Source of the DNA: Takashimella koratensis | Lineage: Eukaryota; Basidiomycota; Tremellomycetes; Trichosporonales; Tetragoniomycetaceae | Assembly (NCBI GenBank): GCA_003116875.1 | Contig: BCKT01000003.1 | Location: 809,143 to 873,142, forward strand | DNA length: 64,000 nt | Direction: 5' to 3' | Shown here: positions 11,970-22,325 of the stretch, in pieces | Numbering within the stretch: position 1 is the stretch's first letter | How the letters are laid out: every line of letters begins with the position of its first letter | Program-made: the position numbers and the translations under genes | The notes under the pieces: model-generated | What the model was told of the DNA's origin: nothing | Seen by the model: the letters and a program-made list of their open reading frames with translations, nothing else | Databases searched by the model: none

Positions 11970-14864
11970 ATGTCACTCCTTGCCCGTTCTCGCCCTCTGT
12001 CCACCTCCCTCTTCCTTCCCCCACTCCTCTCTCGCCGCCCGCCACCCACCCTCTTCCTCACCCACGCCCGCTCTCTCATCCCTCAGCCTCCACCTCGACT
12101 CGTTCCCTCCCGCCCACTGCCTACCACCCTCCGCCTCGGGTCCCCGGAGACCGAAGCGGCACGAGAGAGGATGGAGGAGTTGAAACGATCGGTGAGCGCG
12201 GTCCGTGCACAGGCAAGGGAGGGAGGAGGGAAAGAGGTGTTGGAGAGGTGGAAGAAGAGGGGGAAAGATAAACTCGGTGCAAGAGAAAGGTGAGTAAACA
12301 GTTGGAAGAGTGAAATAGCTCAGAGTATGGAATAGGAGAGACTAGGGCAGGTCTCAGGAGGTAGGAGGGTGATGAGGCTAATGTTGGAAATAGAATACAA
12401 GAATTACTCGATCCCCAAAGTCCTTTCCTCGAACTCTCCCCTCTCGCAGCTCACGAGGTATACCCCGACTCTCTTCCAGGAGCCGGTATCGTCACAGGCA
12501 TTGGTCGGTTTCTCATCGAAAGAGTCAAACCTGTATACTGAGCTGTCTTTCTCGCAGGTATGGTCGCTGGTCGAAAGTGCATGATCGTCGCCAACGACCC
12601 GACCGTCAAGGGCGGGGCGTACTACCCCCTCACTGTGAGTCCAGCACCATTTCTTGTCTCCTACATAGCGATCGGGGACTGAAATGTTGTTGACTGGACA
12701 TATAGGTGAAGAAACACCTACGTGCTCAACAGATCGCCCTCGAGAATCGACTGCCGTGTGTGTACCTCGGTACGTCACTCCCACCTACCTTGTGTACACC
12801 TTGTACTCCCTTTCCACCTCTACTCACATCATCTGCAGTGGAGTCCGGGGGCGCTGCTCTTCCTTACCAATCCGAGGTTTTCCCTGACCACGTAAGTGAA
12901 CCGCCGATATCAGCTGGTGGGCTGGAAGTAGCGATGAGCTAATGCCGTGACTAGGACCATTTTGGGCGAATCTTCTACAATATGGCTCGAATGAGTGGTC
13001 TGGGGATCCCACAGATTAGCGTGGTGCATGGGATCAGCGTTGCCGGTGGCGCGTGAGTATGAGCGATGGAAGACTCTGTCAAGAGTCGAACCTTACCATC
13101 CTGCGAGCTTCTGACAGGTGACGTTCAGGTACATGCCCGCGATGTCGGATGTCGTGATCATCGTCAAAGTGAGCTGGGTGACTCATTCAATCGGCAGATC
13201 AAGAGAGGGAGCACTGCAGTTAGTCTGACCCATCCCAGAACCAAGGGCGTATCTTCTTGGCTGGTCCTCCACTTGTCAAAGCAGCCACCGGCGAAGTGGT
13301 CGATGACGAAACTCTTGGTAAGTAGTAACGCGAGCGCAGGGGTCTCTGTGACTGATATTATCACACGCATACTTCTAGGTGGAGGTGAGATGCACACGTC
13401 CGTGTCTGGTGTTGCCGATTACTTGGCCAATAACGACCGACATGCGATCTCACTCGCCCGCGCGGCTGTTGTGGACCTGTGTGAAGCTTCTCCGACACCT
13501 ACACCCCCAGTGAGTCGGTTCTCCAGCTGTGCCTCTCCCCCATATGGTTCCGACAGTTGGATACATCTCCAGAAAATTCTCGGCTGATAACTCCCTCACA
13601 ACTCTTAGGTGACCTTTGAACGCAACACACCCCCTGTGCCAGCTAGAGAGCCCCTGTACCCACCCGAGGGCCTGAACGCTATCGTCCCCGCTGACCCGAG
13701 ACAGGCGTCTGATATGCGCGAAGTCATTGCGAGGATAGTGGATGGGTCAGAGTTTCGCGAATTTAAGAAAGAGTACGGGAAGACGTTGATCACTGTGAGT
13801 TGAGGAAGGCGGAGAACTGTTCGCTTTCAGTTACTGACAAAGTCATGTCTCTTGTTGCAGGGGTTCGCCGAGATCCACGGGTACACGTGAGTGTCACCGA
13901 TACTCTCTTTATAACCGCTACCACCCGTCGTTGAGCTGATACCCCTTCTAGAGTCGGAATCATCGCCAACGCCGGTGTCCTTCTCTCCCCATCCGCACTC
14001 AAAGCTACGCACTTTATCCAACTCTGTTCGCAGCGGGGTATCCCACTCGTCTTCCTCGTCAATGTCTCGGGGTACATGGTTGGTGAAAAGGCTGAGAGAG
14101 GCGGGATCGCGAAAGATGGTGCGAAGATGGTAAGGGCAGTGGCGAGGGCCAAAGTGCCCAAGTTTACAATCGTCGTGGGTGGTAGCTATGGGTGAGTTAG
14201 GGGGATGGAGTTGGAGCAGGAGAGGGATAATGCGGTGTCAAGATTGTGGAGCTGATCAAGATGGAATTTACTTTGACTTGCGATAGAGCTGGCAACTACG
14301 GCATGTGCGGTCGTGCGGTGAATTCATGCGTGCCATGTTCCACGTCAAGGTCCAACTGATCATGTTCTCCCTTCCAAATACAGTACTCGCCCAGGTTCCT
14401 ATTCATGTGGCCCAACGCCAAAGTCTGCGTCATGGGTCCCGACCAACTCTCGTCGGTTATGCAAACCGTCTCGGGGAAACGAGACAAGTCGTCCGAAGCT
14501 GAACAAGAGGATAAATTTCGAGAACTGAGGACCAAAATTGAAGCGCAGAGTGAGGCGCTGTACTCGACTGCTAGGCTCTGGGTAAGTCTTCGTTTTTACC
14601 ACCTTCTCGTCTCGTCTCTTCTCGTCTTCTCCTCACCTGCAGCTTGCAAGTTTGTGGAGCGAGCTAACGAGCTGACGATGTGAATTGAATCAGGACGACG
14701 GGATCATTCAGCCTGAAGACACGAGAGACGTCTTGGGACTCGGCCTCGAGCTGGCGCACGACGAGAGAGCGTCTCGAGCTCGCTTCAATAGCGTAAACGC
14801 GGGCGGTCGAGGCGAGATTGGAGCAGACGGCGATGCGGGAGGGTGGGGTGTGTTCAGGATGTAA
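11970..14864 (+). CDS. MCCB: 3-methylcrotonyl-CoA carboxylase beta subunit
   Basis: Carboxyltransferase subunit of mitochondrial methylcrotonyl-CoA carboxylase in leucine breakdown. It moves CO2 from biotin on the alpha subunit to the acyl-CoA. Fifteen exons: 11970-12289, 12394-12503, 12558-12634, 12706-12769, 12839-12891, 12955-13052, 13129-13168, 13239-13317, 13379-13509, 13609-13794, 13861-13886, 13952-14191, 14287-14317, 14384-14581 and 14694-14864 give 607 residues. The presequence is Arg/Ser/Pro-rich. Family blocks are [82 protein letters not shown] and [20 protein letters not shown]. It could be a sister enzyme such as geranyl-CoA carboxylase, but similarity favours MCC. Intron 2 uses the weak donor GTCGGT. 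Confidence 0.9.
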
Positions 14865-15027
14865 ATCAGGTCAAAAGGCTCAAGACGGATCTTGACTAGT
14901 GTACTGTACTGTACATTACTCTCATAAGCAATGGGCAACGATATTCCCGGAGACAGTTTTCACATGAAAGAATGTATCAAATCTCGAGCTACATTCTGTC
15001 TTGTTGCGAACGAAACGAACGTTGACC

Positions 15028-16115
15028 CTAGTGTATCCGTCTCGGGGAGACACTTTGACCCACACGCACGATCGTACGAGCGATAATGACTTGAGCATGA
15101 ATCTTGATCCCCATCCAAACATCACGCCACCACTCTCGGACCCATTTGGCTTGGCGAGTCCGATTGGAGAGTTGCCAATCGCGGTAGAAGCGAGTGATGG
15201 CTGCTTCCCTGGCAGCGTCGGCGGCGGTGTCTGTCAAGGACTCGGGAGAGGCAGTTGAAGGAGGGAGGTGAGATAATCGGTCTGCCAGTTGAGATTGGAA
15301 GTTTATGTTGGTAGTTGCCTGTATCAAGACACCAGCAGCGATTAAGAGAAGAAAAGAGAGAGGGAAAAATCATCAGTCAGCTAGAGCTAAAGTTCGGAAC
15401 GACAATTTGCACCTTGCACCCGAGTGGAAAATATCGACTCTACCAGGACCAGGACCAGGGTAGGCGGAAGAGGGATGACCAAACAAGTGGTAGGAAGTGA
15501 CCTGAAGCGAGCTTTGACTCACCCAAAACCGGTGGTTGGCCATATCCACCCTCTCTCTATGCATCTTCCACCTCAATTCGAGCGAGTCGAGCCGCGCCGC
15601 CGCGGAGGACGAAGAGGCGGGAGGGAACTCGGAGGTCGAGTAAGGGGAGTTGGTGGACCGTGTTCCTACGCGAGGTCGCGAGGCCGGAGAAGAGGAGGAG
15701 GCAGAGGAAGAGGAGGAGGGAGAAGAAGAGGAAGAAGGGGAGGCATACAGGACTGGTCGGATGTTGGAGATGGGATCAGGGCTGAGGTGGGTCAGTAAGG
15801 CCAAAAGGGTCGGGAGTAAGAGGAAGAGAGCGAAGGGAAAGGGAGAAGAAAAGGGGTGGGGGGGGGGGGAGGGGGGGGGGGAGGGGAGAAGAGAAGAAGA
15901 GAAGAGGAGACGTACGGAGCAACGAGGTCGACACCTTTCGTCAAAGTCGGGACGGACCGGCGACGCCGTGGAGATGGGGAAGACGAGCTGGAACTGGCCG
16001 TGTCGGAAACGGCAGCAGTAGAAGAGGAGGCCAAAGTCGAGGTCGAGGCCGTGGAGAGGAGCCGAGTAACCAATCTCGGGCGGAGAGGGACGAACAGAGG
16101 TGTCCGGGACAACAT
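15028..16115 (-). CDS. COA8: Cytochrome c oxidase assembly factor 8 homologue
   Basis: Mitochondrial protein of the COA8/APOPT1 family, which protects complex IV assembly. Three exons: 16115-15916, 15781-15523 and 15318-15028 give 249 residues. The N terminus is a strong mitochondrial presequence (MLSRTPLFVPLRPRLVTRLL) followed by a Ser/Thr-rich stretch. The family signature DPISNIRPVLY follows the first intron, and a Ser-rich insert precedes ELRWKMHRERVDMANHRFW. The last exon gives NINFQSQLADRLS and the conserved tail FYRDWQLSNRTRQAKWVREW. The first intron holds a very long polypurine/poly-G tract on the plus strand, that is, a pyrimidine tract in the transcript. The stop is 164 bases from the convergent MCC beta stop. 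Confidence 0.86.
15853..15886. repeat. Poly-G tract in COA8 intron 1
   Basis: A nearly pure G run on the plus strand, broken by single T/A bases, inside the first COA8 intron. The gene is on the minus strand, so its RNA carries the matching C-rich run. The plus strand could form a G-quadruplex; this is inferred from base composition only. Confidence 0.8.
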
Positions 16116-16394
16116 GGTGAGAAGTTGGGAGATGAGCAATGGGCACACAAGGAGCAAGGAGCAGATCGGAATAAATCTCGAAACGAATTCCAAACAGGCT
16201 GAAAGTACAAAATGACCTGTATTTATTTTCCTCTGTGCCTCAACCCACTCTCGGACCTTTTCGGCGCCGAGGTCGATCCCATGTATGTGTGGTCGGGTAA
16301 GAGACGTCCGTCCCATCTTTCTAATCTAGGTATCTAATGAAATCTAATGACGGCCTGACGACCTGAACGATCCTGATCCCCCTCTCGTCTGAGC

Positions 16395-17730
16395 TCAGAC
16401 AACAGCATCGACCAAATCGCTAAAAGTGTCGAATACGGCATCGGGCAACTTGGTCGTCGTCTCTTCGACCCCCGGTCTGTACTTGCCCGTCTTCACTGAG
16501 CGCAACGTCAGTACCTGTTTGCCTACTTGCGCCCGCCCGCCAGTCCGCCCACCCGCCAGCCTCGTCGGCTCATTGACCCTGTCCTCGGCCCAGCGACTAC
16601 GACTTACCGAGAACCCGAGTGAGGCCTAGAGCTAGTGCGCCCTCGCCTAGATCATTCACTACATCATCACCTACAATCGCGACATCGTCATCGTTGAACA
16701 AAGACCCATTCACACCATCTTCATATTCCCCACTCCCATCTCGCCCATCGCTCGATGCGCTTGCGTTTGATCTGAGCCTTGTAATAGCCATTTCGTAGAA
16801 CGCCTGGGTGGGTTTACCTACGATATGCGCCGACACGCCCGAGGCAAGTTCGAGCGCACGCACAAAGGGTCCGATACCGATTGAGAGTCCTGCCGGCAAG
16901 GTCTCGCTCTCACCGGTTTGCTGGAACATTGCCGCATGCGGTGCTATCAGTATCGGCTCCTTGGGCTGTGCGACCCTGGATACAGTTCCTGATCCGCGTC
17001 CAAGTTTTGATGTAGTTTCGCTTGACTCGCCCGAGTTGATTACGTTGCGATCCTGGTCAGAATAGAGTGGCTCAGCTTTGAGGATCCGAAACGCCATGTT
17101 CAAATGGGAATAGTTAAACGAGGCTTCATCTAAACCCAGGATAACCGAATCATGTGGACTTGAGCAATCGAGGTGTGCGAATTCTTCTTTAGCTTCGGGA
17201 GCCATGAGGAGGTAAGGTCGGAGTTTCTTCTCTTCAACGAGGAGACGACACGCCCCGATCGAAGTGAGAAGCTCGTGTGGCTCAATATCGAAACCTATCG
17301 CTGTCATTTTGGCGAGAAGTCGTTTATCTGACTCGCGTGTGGAGTTGGAACTATGGCGGGATATAGTAGAGCCGTGCGCGTTAGCGCTGCATGTACCGTA
17401 CAGTGTATGACCGTACAGTGTATTTTGATTAGGGTTGGGTATTATGTATCGGTGTTGAAAGGTCGTCTTGAGCTCGGGAGTTGGAGGCTGTTTAAATCTT
17501 GAGGGCTGAGGGTCGGGGGCTGTATCACTCACCAGAACAAGAAGGGGATTCGAGCAGCGCGGAGACGTTGGATAGCACGTACCGCCCCAGGGGTCGCATC
17601 CCGCCCGACATGGAGCGTCCCATTCAAGTCGATGAGCAGTGCTCTCAGGCGGAGGGAGCTGTGCGACCATCAGTACAGAGCATGATAGGCACAGGATCAA
17701 AGATCCTGGGACTCACTTTGTCTTTGTCAT
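16395..17730 (-). CDS. HAD-superfamily phosphatase, HDHD2-like
   Basis: Predicted phosphatase of HAD class IIA, close to HDHD2/phospholysine phosphatase-type proteins; substrate unknown. Four exons: 17730-17717, 17658-17533, 17350-16608 and 16495-16395 give 327 residues. Exon 1 has only 14 bases (MTKTN). Motif I is LLIDLNGTLHVG, with Asn where most HAD phosphatases have the second Asp; HDHD2-like proteins also vary here. Motif II is FLFCSNSTRES. Other family parts are FDIEPHELLTS and VGKPTQAFYEMA with motif III Lys. Motif IV is IVGDDVVNDLGEGALALG, and the end is VKTGKYRPG. An insert of about 30 Ser/Gly-rich residues lies before motif IV. The gene is divergent from the SDR gene. Confidence 0.85.
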
Positions 17731-17967
17731 ACCGCGACGACGATGGATTGGGCAATGGGACGAGTGATGAAACGTGACAGATAAGCGAATCTACCGTTTC
17801 ATCTCCCTTATCCCGCGGAGGTTGTCCAATCTCCGAGGTTCATGACGTCGATCGATCAAAGATACCAAAATCAAAGATCAAGATCGTCCCCAGTCCATCT
17901 CGAGTCTCAGCGTCAAGCTCATCCTCCGTGCCCCGTCCAGGACCAATATACACACAGTCCACCGTCC

Positions 17968-19218
17968 ATGTCAGTAGCTATCATTCAAGGCAGCTCCTCG
18001 GGCCTGGGCCTGGCACTGACTCGACACGTCCTTGCGCACACGTCGTTGTCCGTTGTCGCGCTCACACACCGGTCCGGGTCCCGGGTGAAGGACGATATCC
18101 TCCGGCATGGCAGTGAAGGCGGCCGCGAAGAGAGTAGTAGCGGTGCTCGGGACAGGTTGACGGTGGTGGATGGTGTGGACGTACGAGAGGAAAGCGGGAT
18201 AGAGCGGGCCGCTACGATGGTCAAGGAAGAATTTGGAGGAGGGAGTGTTCGCCTGATCGCATGCATGGCAGGTGTGGTGAGTCAGAGTATCAACTCTCCC
18301 TTCCTTTTCTCCCTTCTGAAAAGAATATTCTTGTTCCCATCTTACCTCCTGTGCCATCTTTACCGAACTCACAAGTATCGCTGACTCTCTTTGACTCTAG
18401 CTGAACCCCGAAAAATCACTTTCGTCCATCACCGGCCCCGATGTGGTTGATTCGTTCATGATCAACACGATAGGCCATTTGCTCACATACAAGCACTTTG
18501 TACCGCTCGTACCGTCTCGTCGAGCGTTGGAGAAGATGCGCGCGCAGTGGGGGGATTCCAGTGAGCAGGGGGAAGGAGGAGAGGCGGTAGACCCTGCGAA
18601 AGGGCTCGTGTACCCCGGGACAAGCTTGTGTTGGTCTATGAGTGCCAGAGTGGGGAGTATCGCGGATAACGAAAGAGGAGGGTGGTACTCTTACCGCGCG
18701 TGAGTTTGGTTAACAGATCCTCAAGACGAGATGAATATGATATAGACCCCGGGATCCAAGCTAGTTATACTGATGCCTTCTTGGGCAGATCAAAGGCCGC
18801 TTTGAACCAGATCATCCGTTGCCTAGATCACGAGGTGAGTGAACCACTTCGTATCTGTTCCTCGCTGCCATTGTGACTCTGCGCCTCTGTGCCACTGCTC
18901 CTCTGTCTCCTTGGGTTTGTTTCCTGGCTGCTGGCTGACACCCCGCCTCAGCTAGTCAACAAATCTTCCTCCGCCGTGGCTGTAGGCTACCACCCCGGGA
19001 CCGTCCTGACTCCCTTCACCGAACCCATCATTGGTACTCCGCAACCAGACAAGGCCAAGGGTGTGCACAGCGTCGAGGACGCCGTAGGTTACTTGACCCA
19101 GGTAATGGGTCAGGTCAGGCGGGGCGCGGTGGATCGCGGGCGGAGAGGGTCGAGTGAGGGTGAAAGAGAGTGGGGAGGCAGGTGTTGGGACTGGAAAGGA
19201 GGAAGAGTCGAGTGGTGA
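17968..19218 (+). CDS. Short-chain dehydrogenase/reductase (C-factor type)
   Basis: NAD(P)-dependent oxidoreductase of the classical SDR family; substrate unknown. Four exons: 17968-18276, 18401-18699, 18789-18834 and 18952-19218 give 306 residues. The Rossmann Gly motif is IIQGSSSGLGLAL at the N terminus. A Ser-containing strand (SMSARVGSI) is followed by the catalytic YxxxK split by intron 2 (YSYRA-SKAAL). VGYHPGTVLTPFT matches the PG motif after strand beta6. The C terminus has the familiar WDWKGGRVEW ending. The start at 17968 fits the beta1 strand; an in-frame ATG at 17842 would add 42 residues and lies within 112 bases of the HAD start, so it is less likely. Downstream repeats of Ser/Gly/Arg (about 280-295) look lineage-specific. 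Confidence 0.85.
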
Positions 19219-19433
19219 TGACGAAAATCGAACTGGATCTCATGGTGGGTGTGAAAAGGCGACGAGTATCTTGGTCAAATCGATTCAAGGAGGGTGAGCA
19301 GTGTAGGTCGCGCTGCATGCGATGTAAAGATACAATCATGTGTTGGTGTTGTACTTCTTTCTCAGCTCCTTTGAGATGCTTCCTTCGTTCTCCTACGTCT
19401 CCTTCCTCCCTCCCGGTAGCGTGGCCTCTCACG

Positions 19434-19474
19434 AGATGCGAAGCAGATCAGAGCGATGCGAAGCAGATCAGAGC
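19434..19474. repeat. 20-bp tandem duplication spanning the thioredoxin stop
   Basis: The 20-base unit beginning GATGCGAAGC occurs twice head to tail at 19435-19454 and 19455-19474. On the minus strand the right-hand copy contains the last codons and TGA of the thioredoxin gene (19468-19470). The left copy lies just downstream, so the same TGA-containing sequence is repeated in the 3' untranslated region. Confidence 0.85.
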
Positions 19475-20270
19475 ATCTTCAAAAACTTGTCCACGTCGTC
19501 TTTACCCCGGAAACCAACTGGCACGATGCTTCAGTGTACAGCACGATAGATCAGACTGAAAAATCACCACATACTGAATTTATTCTTCACTTTGCCTTCT
19601 TTGAATGCTACGACCGTTGGGAGCGCAGTCACCTAAGATCACTTAGTCCCAGTTCAAAACTTGGATCAAACACTCCAACGCTTTTCCCGGCCCCAAGCAC
19701 ACTCCAGACCCAGATCCAGACCCAAATCCAGACTCACCTTATACTCCCCCGCGAGCTCAGGGTACTCGTCCACGTTGACAGTGACGAGATCGAACCCGGA
19801 TTCAGGCTCGGTCACGCTCTTCAGCAGAGGCGTGAGCACGCGGCACGGCTGGCACCAGCTGGTCGAAGTAAGCGAGGAAATTCAGACTCAACGGTACAAG
19901 AGAAATTAAAGACACGAAGAAGGCGGAGGAGGCGATGTTAATGGGTAAGATGGATGAGATGGATGGGGCGGAAGGGATGACTTACGAAGCGTAAAAGTCG
20001 ACCAAGACGGGCTTTGAGGATGACTCGTCCAGCGCACGCTGCTTGAACCCCTGGAAACATGTTAGCGTCAGTCCGACTGATCAAGGGGGACGTTGTGAAC
20101 ACGATAGCGCTCAACAAGAATTTGATTAGAGGGATCGGACTCACCTCGACATCGACGTCAAGGAAGTGGTCCCTTGCCGCCGCGGAGGCGTGGAATGCCC
20201 GGGCCCGAGAAGCGCGGAGTGCGGAGAGTGCAGGGGAGGCGGTACGTGTGAGGCGAAAGGCGGTGGACAT
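19468..20270 (-). CDS. Mitochondrial thioredoxin with CQPC active site
   Basis: Small thiol-disulfide oxidoreductase, predicted in the mitochondrial matrix. Five exons: 20270-20145, 20050-19986, 19858-19738, 19632-19575 and 19517-19468 give 139 residues. The N terminus is a basic Ser/Ala-rich presequence (MSTAFRLTRTASPALSALRA). The fold follows: GFKQRALDESS, KPVLVDFYAS, active site WCQPCR, a helix (VLTPLLKSV), VNVDEYPELAGEYKV, the cis-Pro block TALPTVVAFKEGK, and GFRGKDDVDKFLKML at the end. The usual active site is WCGPC; Gln replaces Gly here, as in some thioredoxin-like proteins. An intron falls right before the active-site Trp. Length fits one thioredoxin domain plus targeting peptide. Confidence 0.86.
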
Positions 20271-21292
20271 GGCTAATAAGGTGTCGGGGAAGGGAGAGTA
20301 AGAGTGGGTGCAGGATGGGTCCTTGCTTGTTCAGCAACCGAAAGCATCGATTCGTGCTGTCATTTCAATCTGAGATACAGTCACGTGTATATCACGTGGA
20401 CGGGGTTGCGAAAAAAATACCGTGTCATAAAATTTGGGTGGTAGGGTTCATGGGTGGGAGGTGAGGCGTGGTCCCGTGTCTTTGATACGGGAGGTAGCGA
20501 GGTCCATGCGGAAAATAACGAAAGCGCAGTTGGGCGAAGAGGGTGAAGGGTGAACGGGCGGGATGAAACGACATGATCGAGACTTTGCCAAGGTAGGCAA
20601 GTGGCAAGTGGGGTGTATCCTTGAGCGACACGGGGGTGCCAGGCGAGAGGAAGAGCGGGAGGTTTGGGCGGACGGGACCGAGCCAAAGCCAAGGCGACCA
20701 GCTCCATAGTCGGTCGGTCGGCGATGACCCCTTGTGTTTTGATATTTATTTACCCCCGGTCCATCGGATGGGAAGTGTAATCGTTGTTTGGTTCGTGGCA
20801 CTTGGGTTACCCTGTGGCCCCTGCCCCCTTCCCCCTTCCCTCTGGCCCCTGGCCCCTGGCCCCTTCGCGTTCCTCTGCATTAGCACGAGCCACCCCTTTG
20901 CATCCATCCATCCATCACCCCCTCACCTCCTCACCTCCTCACCCCGACGTCGCTGGGATACTCTCTTCCTCTCCCCTCTCCCTCTCCCTCTCCCTCTCCC
21001 TCTCCCTCTCCCTTCCCCCTCTGCCTCGTCCCGTTCCTCTCCCCCTTGTTCACAACTACCACTTGCCCATCTTTCATTCTCACTCTTGACTCTTCTTCAT
21101 CGTCTTTGTAAAAACATCCACCGACCACTTACATCTTTGCTGTCGCTATCGACTCGACCCCACGCTCGTTACCCCGCCTTACGCCTACACCACGCTCCCA
21201 GCACTGCTCGACCCATCGACTGATCGACTTGACCCATCGACCCATTAACTGCTTCATAAACACATTCCGACACCACTTTGAATCTCCACACT
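20271..21292. promoter_or_regulatory. Divergent promoter, thioredoxin and LysM genes
   Basis: This 1.0-kb region between divergent starts holds low-complexity pyrimidine-rich DNA on the plus strand. There is a CCCTGGC/CCCTT-type stretch at about 20815-20870 and a CCCTCT hexamer run at about 20974-21015, followed by a C/T-rich leader up to the LysM start. No gene is supported. Confidence 0.5.
20974..21015. repeat. CCCTCT hexamer microsatellite
   Basis: About seven copies of a CCCTCT-type hexamer upstream of the LysM gene, probably in or near its leader. Confidence 0.75.
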
Positions 21293-22325
21293 ATGCTCGC
21301 TGTGTTCGCTCTTGCCGCTTTACCTCTTCTCTCGGGTAGGTCCACCTCACCCTACTCTCGACTCAACTTGCCCCCATCACACTCTTCCCATCTCTCCTCA
21401 CTCCTCGCGGTGCATCACAGACTTTGCCCTCATGTCTTTTGCATAGCGGGGATCTAATCTTTGATTGCTTGACTGACCTTCCACAGCCGTCGCGGCCCAG
21501 AACTGCACCCGGTACGCCACCGTCCAGAACGGTGACACCTGCGACTCGATCTGTGAGTGTTTCCTCTCGTTTGTTCCACGTTCGATGTGGTCCGTGTGAA
21601 TGGGTCTATACATGTGTGTCATGTGGGACGAAAGGATGGGTGTGCAGATTCATCATTTGGCCGTCCATTCCAAACCTGCCTAGCACTTCACCGCACATTG
21701 CATCTACAACACCCCCATCTATTCACGGATCAGATCACCCACTGACGACCCGCAGCGACCAAGTACGGTGTCTCCACATTCCAAATGGCACTCGTCAACG
21801 ACGCGACGATTGATGAGAACTGCGACAACTTGATGCCCAACAGCACCGTCTGCCTCGGGACCCAGGGCGAGGACTGCACCAAAGTGTACACCGTCAAGGC
21901 CAACGAGTGAGTCTAGTCTCCAACCTCGGCCTAGGACTAGCCAGGCTTGGCTGTTGCATCGCTGCATCGCTGTGTTGCGGTCGCGGTCAACAAGCTAGCC
22001 TTCGGAGCTTGGCATTCGGTCGTGACTGTTTACCACTATTGAAACTTCAACTGACCCTGCACTTTTCTCAACCCCTCACTCCGACGACTCCACTCTACCT
22101 CACTCTGCCCACCCTACCTATTACAGCACCTGCGACTGGATCGAGTCCGTCTACGGGATGACCAACTCGACTCTTTACGCCAACAACCCTCAGATCAACG
22201 CCGATTGCTCCAACATCTACGTCGGTGAAGTTCTTTGCGTCGATACCAACACTTTCTCTTACCCGGTCTACAACGAGACTCTTTACGCTACCGTCGCGTA
22301 CACCTACCTCCCGTGGTGCGACTAA
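21293..22325 (+). CDS. Secreted protein with two LysM domains
   Basis: Predicted extracellular chitin- or glycan-binding protein of 152 residues. Four exons: 21293-21335, 21487-21552, 21756-21906 and 22127-22325. The signal peptide MLAVFALAALPLLSAVAA is split by intron 1. LysM 1 is about residues 22-68 (CTRYATVQNGDTCDSISTKY... VCLG). LysM 2 is about 72-122 (KVYTVKANDTCDWIESVYG... EVLCV), with the paired Cys typical of fungal LysM proteins. There are several Asn-glycosylation sites (NCT, NST, NDT, NST, NET). No membrane anchor or enzyme domain is visible, so it resembles the LysM effector class, which in other fungi binds chitin. That role here is inference. Introns fall inside both LysM domains. 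Confidence 0.85.

Noticed and set aside
15373..16146. 257-codon minus-strand frame covering COA8
   Set aside because: It reads through the pyrimidine-rich intron of COA8; spliced frames give the recognised family blocks instead.
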